In this document: in pieces, positions 8,815-16,970 of the stretch
Layout: each line of letters starts with the position of its first letter
Numbering within the stretch: position 1 is the stretch's first letter
Source: CBDUBH01 sp965365345
Lineage (GTDB): Bacteria; Bacteroidota; Ignavibacteria; Ignavibacteriales; SURF-24
NCBI GenBank assembly: GCA_965365345.1
Contig: CBDUBH010000003.1
Coordinates: 7,048-71,047 of the forward strand
DNA length: 64,000 bases
Direction: 5' to 3'
Translations under genes and position numbers: made by a program
Notes under the pieces: model-generated
The model's database searches: none
Seen by the model: the letters and a program-made list of their open reading frames with translations, nothing else
Told to the model about the DNA's origin: nothing

Positions 8815-10149
8815 ATGAAAAAAATCATTCTTCTTTTTCTGTTTTTTTCATCGGCAATTTTAGCTCAGCAAGGCAAAATTGCTTTTGAAGAATATGATCT
8901 TGATAACGGACTTCACGTTATCCTGCATCAAAATAATTCAACCCCGATTGTGGCAATAACAGTTACATATCACGTTGGTTCAAAAAATGAACAGCCTGAT
9001 AGAACCGGATTTGCGCATTTTTTTGAACATCTTATGTTCGAAGGTACTGAAAATATTAAGCGCGGCGAGTATTTTCAAATGATTCAAAACGCCGGCGGAC
9101 AGTTAAACGCTTACACTTCATTTGATCAAACAGTTTATTACGAAGTGCTTCCATCAAATCAAACTGAATTGGGCTTGTGGATGGAATCCGAAAGAATGCT
9201 TCATTCTAAAATTGATTCGATCGGTGTTGAAACTCAACGTGGCGTTGTTAAAGAAGAACGCAAGCAAAGTTTGGAAAACAGACCTTACGGTTCAATCTTG
9301 GAACAGACTTTTTCCCACGCATTTAAAGAGCATCCTTACCGCTGGACTCCAATCGGATCTGCACAATATATTGATCAGGCAACAATTGAAGAGTTCAGAG
9401 ATTTTTACAAAACTTTTTATGTTCCGAATAATGCTGTGCTTTCAATTGCGGGCGATTTTAAAATTGATGATATGAAAAAATTAGTTCAAAAATATTTTGG
9501 AGAAATTCCGAAAGGATCAAAAGAAATTTTCCGCCCGAACGTTGTTGAACCAAAGCAAACTGCCGAAATTCGTGATACGGTTTTTGATAACATCCAACTT
9601 CCTGCTGTGGTAATGTCTTATCACATTCCAGCGCAAGGTACACCTGATTATTACGCTTTGAACATGCTTACAACTTTACTTTCAACAGGACAAAGTTCAC
9701 GCTTCTATAAAGAATTAGTTGATAATCAGCAAAAAGCTTTATTTGTAGGCTCATTTCCGTTTTCGCTTGAAGATCCCGGTTTATTTTTAGTTTACTCAAT
9801 TACAAATATGGGAGTTTCTCCTGATGATCTTGAAAAATCAGTTACTGATGAAATCAAAAAAGTACAGGAAAATTTGATTAGCGAAAATGAATTTCAAAAA
9901 TTAAAAAATCAAATTGAAAACAGTTTTTACGGAGATAAAACAAGCGTGCTTGGAATTGCTCAAAGTCTTGCAAACTATTATGTATTTTTTGATGGTAAAA
10001 CAAATTTGATAAATACTGAATTGGAAAATTACAAAAAAGTTACCCGCGAAGATATCAAACGTGTTGCAAATGAATATTTGGTAAAAGATAACAGCACTGT
10101 GCTTTACTATCTGCCTAAATCTGCAAATCAAGTTAAGGAGGGCAAATAA
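8815..10149 (+). CDS. Secreted M16 zinc metallopeptidase, catalytic subunit
   Basis: A 444-residue peptidase with a signal peptide (MKKIILLFLFFSSAILA, cut before QQ). The inverted zinc motif HFFEH is at 68-72 and the third ligand Glu148 in VVKEERKQS is 76 residues later, which is the standard M16 spacing. Two M16 half-domains follow in order. It is expected to degrade peptides in the periplasm together with the next gene product, which lacks the zinc motif. That one-active, one-inactive arrangement is common in M16B proteases. Its stop codon overlaps the Shine-Dalgarno region of the next gene, so the two are coupled. Confidence 0.92.
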   Translation: MKKIILLFLFFSSAILAQQGKIAFEEYDLDNGLHVILHQNNSTPIVAITVTYHVGSKNEQPDRTGFAHFFEHLMFEGTENIKRGEYFQMIQNAGGQLNAYTSFDQTVYYEVLPSNQTELGLWMESERMLHSKIDSIGVETQRGVVKEERKQSLENRPYGSILEQTFSHAFKEHPYRWTPIGSAQYIDQATIEEFRDFYKTFYVPNNAVLSIAGDFKIDDMKKLVQKYFGEIPKGSKEIFRPNVVEPKQTAEIRDTVFDNIQLPAVVMSYHIPAQGTPDYYALNMLTTLLSTGQSSRFYKELVDNQQKALFVGSFPFSLEDPGLFLVYSITNMGVSPDDLEKSVTDEIKKVQENLISENEFQKLKNQIENSFYGDKTSVLGIAQSLANYYVFFDGKTNLINTELENYKKVTREDIKRVANEYLVKDNSTVLYYLPKSANQVKEGK

Positions 10150-10150
10150 T

Positions 10151-12220
10151 ATGAAAAAGTTTTTTGCAGTAATTTTATTTTTAGCTTTCGGATCAACAGT
10201 ATTTGCTCAGCTTAATAGATCTACTCCTCCTCAACCCGGTCCGGCTCCAAAAATAAATTTTTCAAATTATGAAAAATTTGAGTTGGAAAATGGATTAAAA
10301 GTTTTTGTTGTTGAAAATAATAAATTGCCTATCGTTTCATTTTCATTAATGTTGGATCGTGATCCGATTGTTGAAGGTGAAAATGCCGGATACATAAGCA
10401 TGGCAGGTGATTTAATGCGAACAGGAACAAAATCTAAAACTAAGGATCAGCTTGATGAAGAAATAGATTTTATCGGTGCAACAATTTCAACTTCATCAAC
10501 AGGCGTTTATGCAAGTTCATTGAAAAAACATTCCGATAAATTAGTTGAAATAATAAGCGATATAATTTTAAACGCGGAATTCAGACAAAATGAATTGGAT
10601 AAAATCAAAAAACAAACATTGTCAAATCTTCAATACGCAAAAGATGAACCGGGGGCAATTGCCGGAAGAATGACAAGCGTTTTGTATTTCGGTAAAGGTC
10701 ATCCCTACGCTGAATTTGAAACTGAAGAATCAGTTGAAAATATTACTCTTGATCTTTGCAAACAATATTATCAGGAATATTTCAAACCAAACATTGCTTA
10801 TCTCGCAATAGTTGGTGATATAAATAAAAGTGAAGCTGAAAAATTAGTCAAAAAGTATTTTGAAAATTGGCAAAAATCAGAAGTGAAAAAATTCAATTAC
10901 GAAACTCCTGAATTGCCCGAAGGAAATGTTGTTGCAATTGTTGATAGACCAAATGCAGTTCAGTCAACAATCCGCGTTGGACATCCCGCACTATTGAAAA
11001 TAGGAGCTCCTGATGTAATTCCATCAAACCTTGCAAATACAGTGCTTGGGGGCGGGGTTTTCAGGTTGTTTGAAAACTTGCGTGAAAAACATGCGTATAC
11101 TTACGGCGCATATTCAAATTTAAGTTCAGATGAGTTGATAGGAAGTTTTACCGCTTTTGCAGATGTTAAAAATGCTGTTACCGATAGCGCAGTTTCGGAG
11201 ATCATCTATGAAATGAAAAGAATTCGCGATGAAAAAATTCCGGAAAAAGAATTGCAAAAAGCAAAAAATTACACAAACGGAAATTTTGCTATTTCACTTG
11301 AAAAGCCCGAAACCATTGCAAGATTTGCGATCAATATTGAAAGATATAATCTTCCGGAAAATTATTATTCGGATTATCTGAAAAAAGTTGCTACTGCTTC
11401 GGCTGATGAAATTCAACAGATGGCACAAAAATATATTCGTCCTGAAAATTCATATATAATCATTGTTGGAAATGCGAGTGAAGTTGCAGATAAAATGAAA
11501 AAATTCAGTGCGAATAATGAAGTAAAATTTTATGACATCTACGCAAATGAAATTGATCCTGCTGCAAATGCGGCTCCTGAAGGAGTAAATGCCGATGACA
11601 TTATTAATAAATATCTTGATGCAATCGGTGGAAGAGAAAAGATCAATTCGATAAAAGATATTGCAGTTGAATCAAACGGAAGCATGCAAGGAATGACTTT
11701 CACAATGAAAATGAACCGAGTTGAGCCCGATAAATTTTATCAGGAAATTCAAATCGGCGGAATGACTCAAAAAACAATAATGAACGGAGATAAAGCAGTT
11801 TCAATTTCACCTATGGGAAATCAACAAATTACAGGTGAAGATTTAACAAAATTAAAATATGATTCTGATGTAAATTCAACCGCACATCTTGAAAAATACG
11901 ATATTAAAACTAAAGTTACAGGCAAAGAAAAAATCAATGGAAAAGATGCTTATAAAGTTGAATTGACAATGCCTTCAGGTGAAAAGCGTTACGATTTTTA
12001 CGATGTTGAAAACGGATTAAAAGTTCGTGAGGCAAAAACTATTACTTCACCCGGAGGAAGTTTTGAACAAATTACTGATCTGCTTGATTATAAAGAGTTC
12101 GGCGGTGTAAAATTTGCAACAAAAATGGTTCAAACAATGGGACCGCAAAAGTTTGAATTTGATATCACTTCCGTAAAAATAAATAACGGAGTCAATCCTT
12201 CAATTTTTGAAATTAAATAG
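10151..12220 (+). CDS. M16 peptidase-like non-catalytic partner with C-terminal LolA-like domain
   Basis: A 689-residue secreted protein (signal MKKFFAVILFLAFGSTVFA). Residues 35-460 follow the M16 fold, but the HxxEH position reads YISMAGDLMRTGT, with no His or Glu zinc ligands, while the C-terminal half keeps the substrate-binding pattern (LRE.HAYTYGAYSN). Residues 480-689 form an added domain (YLDAIGGREKINSIKDIAVES, then VTGKEKINGKDAYKVELTMPSGEKR) resembling outer-membrane lipoprotein-sorting (LolA-like) domains. The start is fixed by AAGGAGG at 10135-10141, one base after the partner gene ends. The pair probably forms a heterodimer. Confidence 0.85.
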   Translation: MKKFFAVILFLAFGSTVFAQLNRSTPPQPGPAPKINFSNYEKFELENGLKVFVVENNKLPIVSFSLMLDRDPIVEGENAGYISMAGDLMRTGTKSKTKDQLDEEIDFIGATISTSSTGVYASSLKKHSDKLVEIISDIILNAEFRQNELDKIKKQTLSNLQYAKDEPGAIAGRMTSVLYFGKGHPYAEFETEESVENITLDLCKQYYQEYFKPNIAYLAIVGDINKSEAEKLVKKYFENWQKSEVKKFNYETPELPEGNVVAIVDRPNAVQSTIRVGHPALLKIGAPDVIPSNLANTVLGGGVFRLFENLREKHAYTYGAYSNLSSDELIGSFTAFADVKNAVTDSAVSEIIYEMKRIRDEKIPEKELQKAKNYTNGNFAISLEKPETIARFAINIERYNLPENYYSDYLKKVATASADEIQQMAQKYIRPENSYIIIVGNASEVADKMKKFSANNEVKFYDIYANEIDPAANAAPEGVNADDIINKYLDAIGGREKINSIKDIAVESNGSMQGMTFTMKMNRVEPDKFYQEIQIGGMTQKTIMNGDKAVSISPMGNQQITGEDLTKLKYDSDVNSTAHLEKYDIKTKVTGKEKINGKDAYKVELTMPSGEKRYDFYDVENGLKVREAKTITSPGGSFEQITDLLDYKEFGGVKFATKMVQTMGPQKFEFDITSVKINNGVNPSIFEIK

Positions 12221-12231
12221 TTACTCAAAAG

Positions 12232-12255
12232 AAGCCGGAGAATTTTCTCCGGCTT
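12232..12255. terminator. Bidirectional terminator between the M16 pair and hisIE
   Basis: AAGCCGGAGAA and TTCTCCGGCTT form an 11-base stem. It is followed on the plus strand by TCTTGTTTT and on the minus strand by a T-containing stretch (CTTTTGAGTAA). It lies between the convergent M16 and histidine operons. Confidence 0.8.
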
Positions 12256-12267
12256 TCTTGTTTTAAA

Positions 12268-12876
12268 TTATTTTGAATGACGCTTTTCCAGATTTTTTAC
12301 AATATCAGTAAATTCAATTTCCTTTTCTGCAAGCATCACAAAAAGATGGAATATCAAATCTGAGACTTCATTTACAATTTCATTTTTGTCCTTATTTTTT
12401 GCGGCTATAACCGTTTCTATTGCTTCTTCCCCAACCTTTTGAATTATTCTGTTCTCACCGCTTTTAAATAATTTTGTAGTATAAGAATTTTCCGGCAATT
12501 CTGATTTTCTTTTTTTAATCAGATCAAAAAGATAATTCAAAAAATTAATTGAATCAGATTTATCAATATCAAAGCATGAAATTTTCCCAGTGTGGCAAAC
12601 TTCGCCTTCAGGATTTACATAAATCAAAAGTGAATCAAAATCGCAATCAATTTTGATATTAACTAATTTTAAATAATTTCCGGAAGTCTCACCTTTCGTC
12701 CAAAGCCTGTTTTTTGTACGGCTGAAAAATGTTATAAGTTTTGTATCCAAAGTTTTATCAAGCGCTTCACGATTCATAAAGCCGAGCATTAAAACTTTTT
12801 CCGATTTATTATCAACAATAATTGCCGGAACTAGTCCGTTCAATTTTTCAAAATTTATTTTTTCAGGTTCAATCAT
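12268..12876 (-). CDS. hisIE: Bifunctional phosphoribosyl-AMP cyclohydrolase / phosphoribosyl-ATP pyrophosphatase
   Basis: A 202-residue HisIE fusion covering steps 2 and 3 of histidine synthesis. Residues 1-115 are the cyclohydrolase: MNREALDKTL, TKNRLWTKGETSGN, and metal ligands in KIDCDFDSLL and EVCHTGKISCF. Residues 120-202 are the all-alpha pyrophosphatase: YTTKLFKSGENRIIQKVGEEAIE and EVSDLIFHLFVMLAEK. It is the last gene of the his operon, 53 bases after hisF and just before the shared terminator. Confidence 0.95.
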   Translation of the reverse strand: MIEPEKINFEKLNGLVPAIIVDNKSEKVLMLGFMNREALDKTLDTKLITFFSRTKNRLWTKGETSGNYLKLVNIKIDCDFDSLLIYVNPEGEVCHTGKISCFDIDKSDSINFLNYLFDLIKKRKSELPENSYTTKLFKSGENRIIQKVGEEAIETVIAAKNKDKNEIVNEVSDLIFHLFVMLAEKEIEFTDIVKNLEKRHSK

Positions 12877-12929
12877 TTTAGTTTTTGGTTTTCAATTTGT
12901 TAATTTAATTTTCTCAGAAAATAAATATT

Positions 12930-13685
12930 TTATGATCTTATCTTTATTCCGTTTTCCTTTAAATATTTTTTCAAATCTCTAATATTTAATATTTCAAAAT
13001 GAAATAAACTTGCCGCTAAACATGCATCAACATTGGATATATTAAAGGCATCCAGAAAATCTTTTTCATCACCGGCACCGCCCGATGCAATTACGGGAAT
13101 TGAAACATGAGATTTTAATTTTTTCAAAAACTCAATATCGTATCCTGATCTTGTACCGTCTTTATCCATTGATGTCAAAAGAATTTCACCCGCGCCTAGT
13201 TCTTCAACTTTTTTACACCAATCAAATCCGTAAAGTTCAGTTTCTTCTCTGCCGCCTTTTACGAATACTTTATAATTTCCATTTATAAATTTCACATCAA
13301 TCGCCGCGACAATTGCCTGACTTCCGAATCTTTTAGCAGAATCTTTTATTAGATCAGGATTTTTCACTATGGAAGAATTCAATGAAACTTTATCAGCACC
13401 TGCCCGCAATAAATTTTCAATGTCTTTCAGTTCAGAAATGCCACCGCCAACCGTAAATGGAATTTGAATTGCACAGGCAACATCTTCAACCAATGAAATA
13501 AATGTCTTTCGTTTTTCAGCAGAAGCGGTTATATCAAGAAAAACAATTTCATCAGCGCCTTCTTTTACATAACGTTCCGAAAGTTCAACTGCATCACCGG
13601 CATCAACCAGATTTACAAAATTTGTACCTTTTACAACTTTTCCGTCTTTAACATCAAGACAAGGAATTATTCTTTTAGCAATCAA
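12930..13685 (-). CDS. hisF: Imidazole glycerol phosphate synthase, cyclase subunit
   Basis: A 251-residue (beta/alpha)8 barrel with the HisF start pattern IAKRIIPCLDVKDGKVVKG, the catalytic Asp in CLDV and AAIDVK, and phosphate loops FTVGGGIS, VIASGGAGD and ASLFH. With HisH it makes IGP and AICAR. The start codon is TTG at 13685: an in-frame TAA lies only two codons upstream and the HisF consensus begins exactly here. It overlaps the end of hisA by 11 bases, so initiation is probably coupled to termination of hisA. Confidence 0.96.
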   Translation of the reverse strand: MIAKRIIPCLDVKDGKVVKGTNFVNLVDAGDAVELSERYVKEGADEIVFLDITASAEKRKTFISLVEDVACAIQIPFTVGGGISELKDIENLLRAGADKVSLNSSIVKNPDLIKDSAKRFGSQAIVAAIDVKFINGNYKVFVKGGREETELYGFDWCKKVEELGAGEILLTSMDKDGTRSGYDIEFLKKLKSHVSIPVIASGGAGDEKDFLDAFNISNVDACLAASLFHFEILNIRDLKKYLKENGIKIRS

Positions 13686-14394
13686 TTTTTACAAGTTCCT
13701 TTAGATTAATTTTATTTTCGTAAATTGCCCTGCCTACAACAGCCCCGTAAATACTGGCTTCTTTTACTTTTTTAACATCTTCAATATCTTTTATCCCGCC
13801 GGAAGCAATTAATTTTATTTTTGAATTTTGATTCATAATTCGTCTATAAAGTTCAAGATTAGTTCCGCTTAGCATTCCATCCTTTGAAATATCCGTACAA
13901 AGAAATTCTTCAATTCCCAAATTCACACAATAATCAATATGTTCAAAAAGATTTTTCCTGCTGTTTTCAGTCCAGCCTTTTACAGCAATATTTTCGTTAA
14001 TTACATCGGCAGCAATTATAATTTTATCTGCGCCTGCAATGGAAATTATTTTTTCAAATTCATTTTGATTTATAATTGAAAGTGAACCGATTATAATTTT
14101 CGAAACACCTAAATCAATTAAATCTTTTGCTGTTTCATAATTTCTTATTCCGCCGCCGAATTGAATTTCAAGACCCGTCCCGGATTTAATCTGTTTAATT
14201 ACTCCTTTAATATTAATAGATCCTGTTTTTGAACCAATCAGATCAACAATGTGCAAATATTTAAAGCCATGTGAATTGAAAATTTTTGACTGTTCAATTG
14301 CTGAATCAGCATAAACTTTCACTTTGTTAAAATCACCTTTTTCAAGTCGAACGACTTTATTCTCATAAACATCTATTGCAGGAATTACTTTCAA
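13675..14394 (-). CDS. hisA: ProFAR isomerase (1-(5-phosphoribosyl)-5-[...]imidazole-4-carboxamide isomerase)
   Basis: A 239-residue (beta/alpha)8 barrel. KVIPAIDVYENKVVRLEKGD at the start, LEIQFGGGIRNY near residue 80, AADVINENIAVKGW near 128 with the second catalytic Asp region, LCTDISKDGMLSGTNLE near 165, and KLIASGGIKD near 195 are the standard HisA elements. The start codon is TTG at 14394, with AAGGA a few bases upstream and an in-frame TAA just before that; no usable ATG exists in frame. The gene lies 24 bases after hisH. Confidence 0.95.
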   Translation of the reverse strand: MKVIPAIDVYENKVVRLEKGDFNKVKVYADSAIEQSKIFNSHGFKYLHIVDLIGSKTGSINIKGVIKQIKSGTGLEIQFGGGIRNYETAKDLIDLGVSKIIIGSLSIINQNEFEKIISIAGADKIIIAADVINENIAVKGWTENSRKNLFEHIDYCVNLGIEEFLCTDISKDGMLSGTNLELYRRIMNQNSKIKLIASGGIKDIEDVKKVKEASIYGAVVGRAIYENKINLKELVKIDC

Positions 14395-14418
14395 ATTTTT
14401 TCCTTTATATTTAATGAA

Positions 14419-15003
14419 TCATAATTCAGTAAAATTTTGTAATAATTTTAATCCGGCCTCGCCGCTTTTTTCAGGGTGAAACTGTACTCCGTAAAAATTC
14501 TCTTTTTCAATTGAAGCTGAAAAATCAACTTCATGATTTGCTGATGATGTTGTAAATTCATTAACCGGTAAGTAAAACGAATTTGCGAAATAAAAATACT
14601 CGCCGGAATTTATTCCGTTAAACAAATTACTTTGTTTTATAATTTTTATTTCGTTCCAGCCCATATGCGGAACTGTAACTTTCGACTGATCAAATTTTTC
14701 AGCAGTCCCTGAAATTAATCCAAGACAGGCAACATTTCCTTCTTTTGAAAATTCTGCAAGTAGCTGCATTCCAAGACAAATTCCTAACAACGGCTTTTTC
14801 ACTAAGCGTAAAACATTTATTAAGTTATTTTTGTGCAATTGCCTTATTGCAAAAGATGCTTCGCCGACTCCGGGAAAAATTATTTTATCAGATTTTAAAA
14901 TTTCAGTTTCCTGATTTGTAATTAAAAATTTTTTTTCCAAACGGTTTAATGCATTTGCAACAGATGCTGTATTTCCTGCGCCGTATTCAATAATTGCTAT
15001 CAT
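14419..15003 (-). CDS. hisH: Imidazole glycerol phosphate synthase, glutamine amidotransferase subunit
   Basis: A 194-residue class I amidotransferase. The triad is visible: nucleophile Cys in LLGICLGMQLL (about residue 79) and His-Glu in GVQFHPEKSGEAG (about 177). IIEYGAGNTASV at the N-terminus and PHMGWNEI are HisH-specific. It supplies ammonia to HisF. It overlaps hisB by four bases (ATGA), indicating translational coupling. Confidence 0.96.
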   Translation of the reverse strand: MIAIIEYGAGNTASVANALNRLEKKFLITNQETEILKSDKIIFPGVGEASFAIRQLHKNNLINVLRLVKKPLLGICLGMQLLAEFSKEGNVACLGLISGTAEKFDQSKVTVPHMGWNEIKIIKQSNLFNGINSGEYFYFANSFYLPVNEFTTSSANHEVDFSASIEKENFYGVQFHPEKSGEAGLKLLQNFTEL

Positions 15004-15905
15004 AATTTTTCCTTTGTGGAAGGTATTCTTCCCATAGTTCTTTCATCAAATCTGCACGCTTCATTTAACGATTTTGCAAATGCTTTGAATAAAGATTCAA
15101 GTTTGTGATGATCATTTCTTCCTTTAGATCTTAAATAAATATTTGCTTTCATTCCTGAAGCAAGACCGCGAAAAAAATCTTCTGCAAGTTCTGTTGGAAA
15201 ATCACCGACCTTTTCTCTTTTAAAATCACATTTAAAATTCAGAAAAGCTCTGCCGCTTAAATCAATGGCGCATTTAGCAATTGTTTCATCCATTGGAAGA
15301 AAAAAACTATATCTTTTAATTCCTCGTTTTTCTCCCAAAGCCTCATTTAATGCGGTGCCCAGCGTAATTCCAACATCTTCAACTGTATGATGTTCATCAA
15401 CAAAAAGATCACCTTTTACATTAATTTCCAGATCAATATTTCCATGCTTAGCAATTTGTTCCAACATGTGATCAAAAAATCCAACACCCGTAAATATTGA
15501 TGATTCTCCTTTTCCATCAATATTTACATATACGCTTATATCGGTTTCTTTCGTTTTTCTAACATGCTTTGAAATTCTATCATTTAATTTAAGCAAAAAA
15601 TTTACGGCACTTTCAAATGATGAAAATTCTTTTTCATCATCTAAAATTATGCTGCCTTTTCTTCCTTTTTTCTTTTTTTGCACAGATAATTTATGATAAA
15701 CTTCATATTCATTTTCCACTTTAACATTGATCTCAACTTTTTCCAATGCAAGAATATTTTGGATTACCGGGTCAACATTTTTTTCGTAATTACTAATTTC
15801 AATCGCAAAATTATTTTCGCAAAGCATTTTAAATCCGCTTATCAATCCGTCTGAAAGCGGTGAGCTCAAATTAAATAATTCTTTTGTTATCTTAATTTTC
15901 TTCAT
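15000..15905 (-). CDS. hisB: Imidazoleglycerol-phosphate dehydratase with an unusual N-terminal extension
   Basis: 301 residues, whereas the dehydratase alone is about 195. Residues 112-301 are a full IGPD domain: RKTKETDISVYVNIDG, FFDHMLEQ at 144-150, DEHHTVED at 170-177, and GRNDHHKLE near 270, the His-rich manganese sites. Residues 1-111 form an extra domain. Fused HisB proteins normally carry a HAD histidinol-phosphatase there, but I see no DxDxT nucleophile or KP.PG motif, only loosely HAD-like stretches (GFKMLCENNFAIEISNYE). It may be a decayed phosphatase or a new domain. The gene overlaps hisC by 14 bases and hisH by four. Confidence 0.93.
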   Translation of the reverse strand: MKKIKITKELFNLSSPLSDGLISGFKMLCENNFAIEISNYEKNVDPVIQNILALEKVEINVKVENEYEVYHKLSVQKKKKGRKGSIILDDEKEFSSFESAVNFLLKLNDRISKHVRKTKETDISVYVNIDGKGESSIFTGVGFFDHMLEQIAKHGNIDLEINVKGDLFVDEHHTVEDVGITLGTALNEALGEKRGIKRYSFFLPMDETIAKCAIDLSGRAFLNFKCDFKREKVGDFPTELAEDFFRGLASGMKANIYLRSKGRNDHHKLESLFKAFAKSLNEACRFDERTMGRIPSTKEKL

Positions 15906-16941
15906 ATAGATTTTTCAATTTTTCTACTAATATTTCATTTTCTTTTTTTGTGCCTATTGTAACTCGCAAACAATTTTCAAGCATATTATAATTGCTTCTA
16001 TCACGAATTACAATTCCTTTTTCCGCTAATTTTTTTTGTACAATTTTTGCATCTTTTATCTTGAATAAGATATAATTAGCTGATGATAAAAATACTTTTT
16101 CAACTTGCGGAATTTTATTCAGTTCAGTAAATAATTTCTCTCTTTCCTCAATTATTTCCTTAACAAATTGATCTTTCTTTTCAAAATTTTCAATTGCATT
16201 TTTTGCTGCAGATCTCGTAAGCGTATTTATATTATATGGCGCTTTAACTTTGAATAAATATTTTATGATCTCAGGATTTGCTGCACAAAATCCTAAGCGG
16301 ATTCCCGCCAATCCCCATGCTTTTGAAAATGTTCTTAGCACAACTAAATTTTCAAATTGCTCTACTTCTTTAAGTAGTGAATTTTCTTCAGCAAAATCCA
16401 TATACGCTTCATCAACAACAATTATTGTGTTTAAACTACATAACTTCAGAATATCTTTTTTATTAATCAAATTTCCCGTTGGATTATTCGGCGAACAAAG
16501 GAAAATTATTTTAACTTTTTCATCATAATGTTTTTGAATTAAGTTATGATCAATTTGAAAATCTTGATCTAAGCTTACTGAAACCGCTTCAACATTATTT
16601 ATATCGCATGCAACTTTGTACATTCCGTATGTCGGATCCAAAATTATTATTTTATCTTTTGCGGGCTCACAAAATATTCTTATCAAAAGATCAATTATTT
16701 CATCCGAGCCGACACCAAAAAATAAATTTTCTAAAGTGATCTTAAAATATTTTCCAATAATATTTTTCAGATCTTTTTGATGCGGATCAGGATAGCGATT
16801 CAATTCCAGTTCATTTTCACAATATGTTGAGCCTAAACTGTTTTCATTTGCATCAAGTAAAATCCCATCTGAATATTCATCACGCGCAGATATGTACGGC
16901 TTTAATTTTTTGATATTTTCTCTAACTAAATTTTCTATCAT
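15892..16941 (-). CDS. hisC: Histidinol-phosphate aminotransferase
   Basis: A 349-residue fold-type I PLP aminotransferase. LDANENSLGS near residue 29, FFGVGSDEIIDLL near 74, CSPNNPTGN near 149, VVDEAYMDFAEE near 174 (PLP-ring Asp and Tyr) and the Schiff-base lysine in LRTFSKAWGLAGIRLGF near 205 are all present. The C-terminal VIRDRSNYNMLENCLRVTIGT is typical of HisC. It converts imidazole-acetol phosphate to histidinol phosphate with glutamate. It lies 29 bases after hisD. Confidence 0.95.
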   Translation of the reverse strand: MIENLVRENIKKLKPYISARDEYSDGILLDANENSLGSTYCENELELNRYPDPHQKDLKNIIGKYFKITLENLFFGVGSDEIIDLLIRIFCEPAKDKIIILDPTYGMYKVACDINNVEAVSVSLDQDFQIDHNLIQKHYDEKVKIIFLCSPNNPTGNLINKKDILKLCSLNTIIVVDEAYMDFAEENSLLKEVEQFENLVVLRTFSKAWGLAGIRLGFCAANPEIIKYLFKVKAPYNINTLTRSAAKNAIENFEKKDQFVKEIIEEREKLFTELNKIPQVEKVFLSSANYILFKIKDAKIVQKKLAEKGIVIRDRSNYNMLENCLRVTIGTKKENEILVEKLKNLYEEN

Positions 16942-16970
16942 AATTTTACACTTTAGTTTTGTTTTTTATT

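Noticed and set aside
15570..15905. HAD histidinol-phosphatase domain in HisB residues 1-111
   Set aside because: No DxDxT nucleophile, no Ser/Thr motif II and no Lys/KP.PG motif; only weak resemblance remains, so it is reported as an unknown extension.
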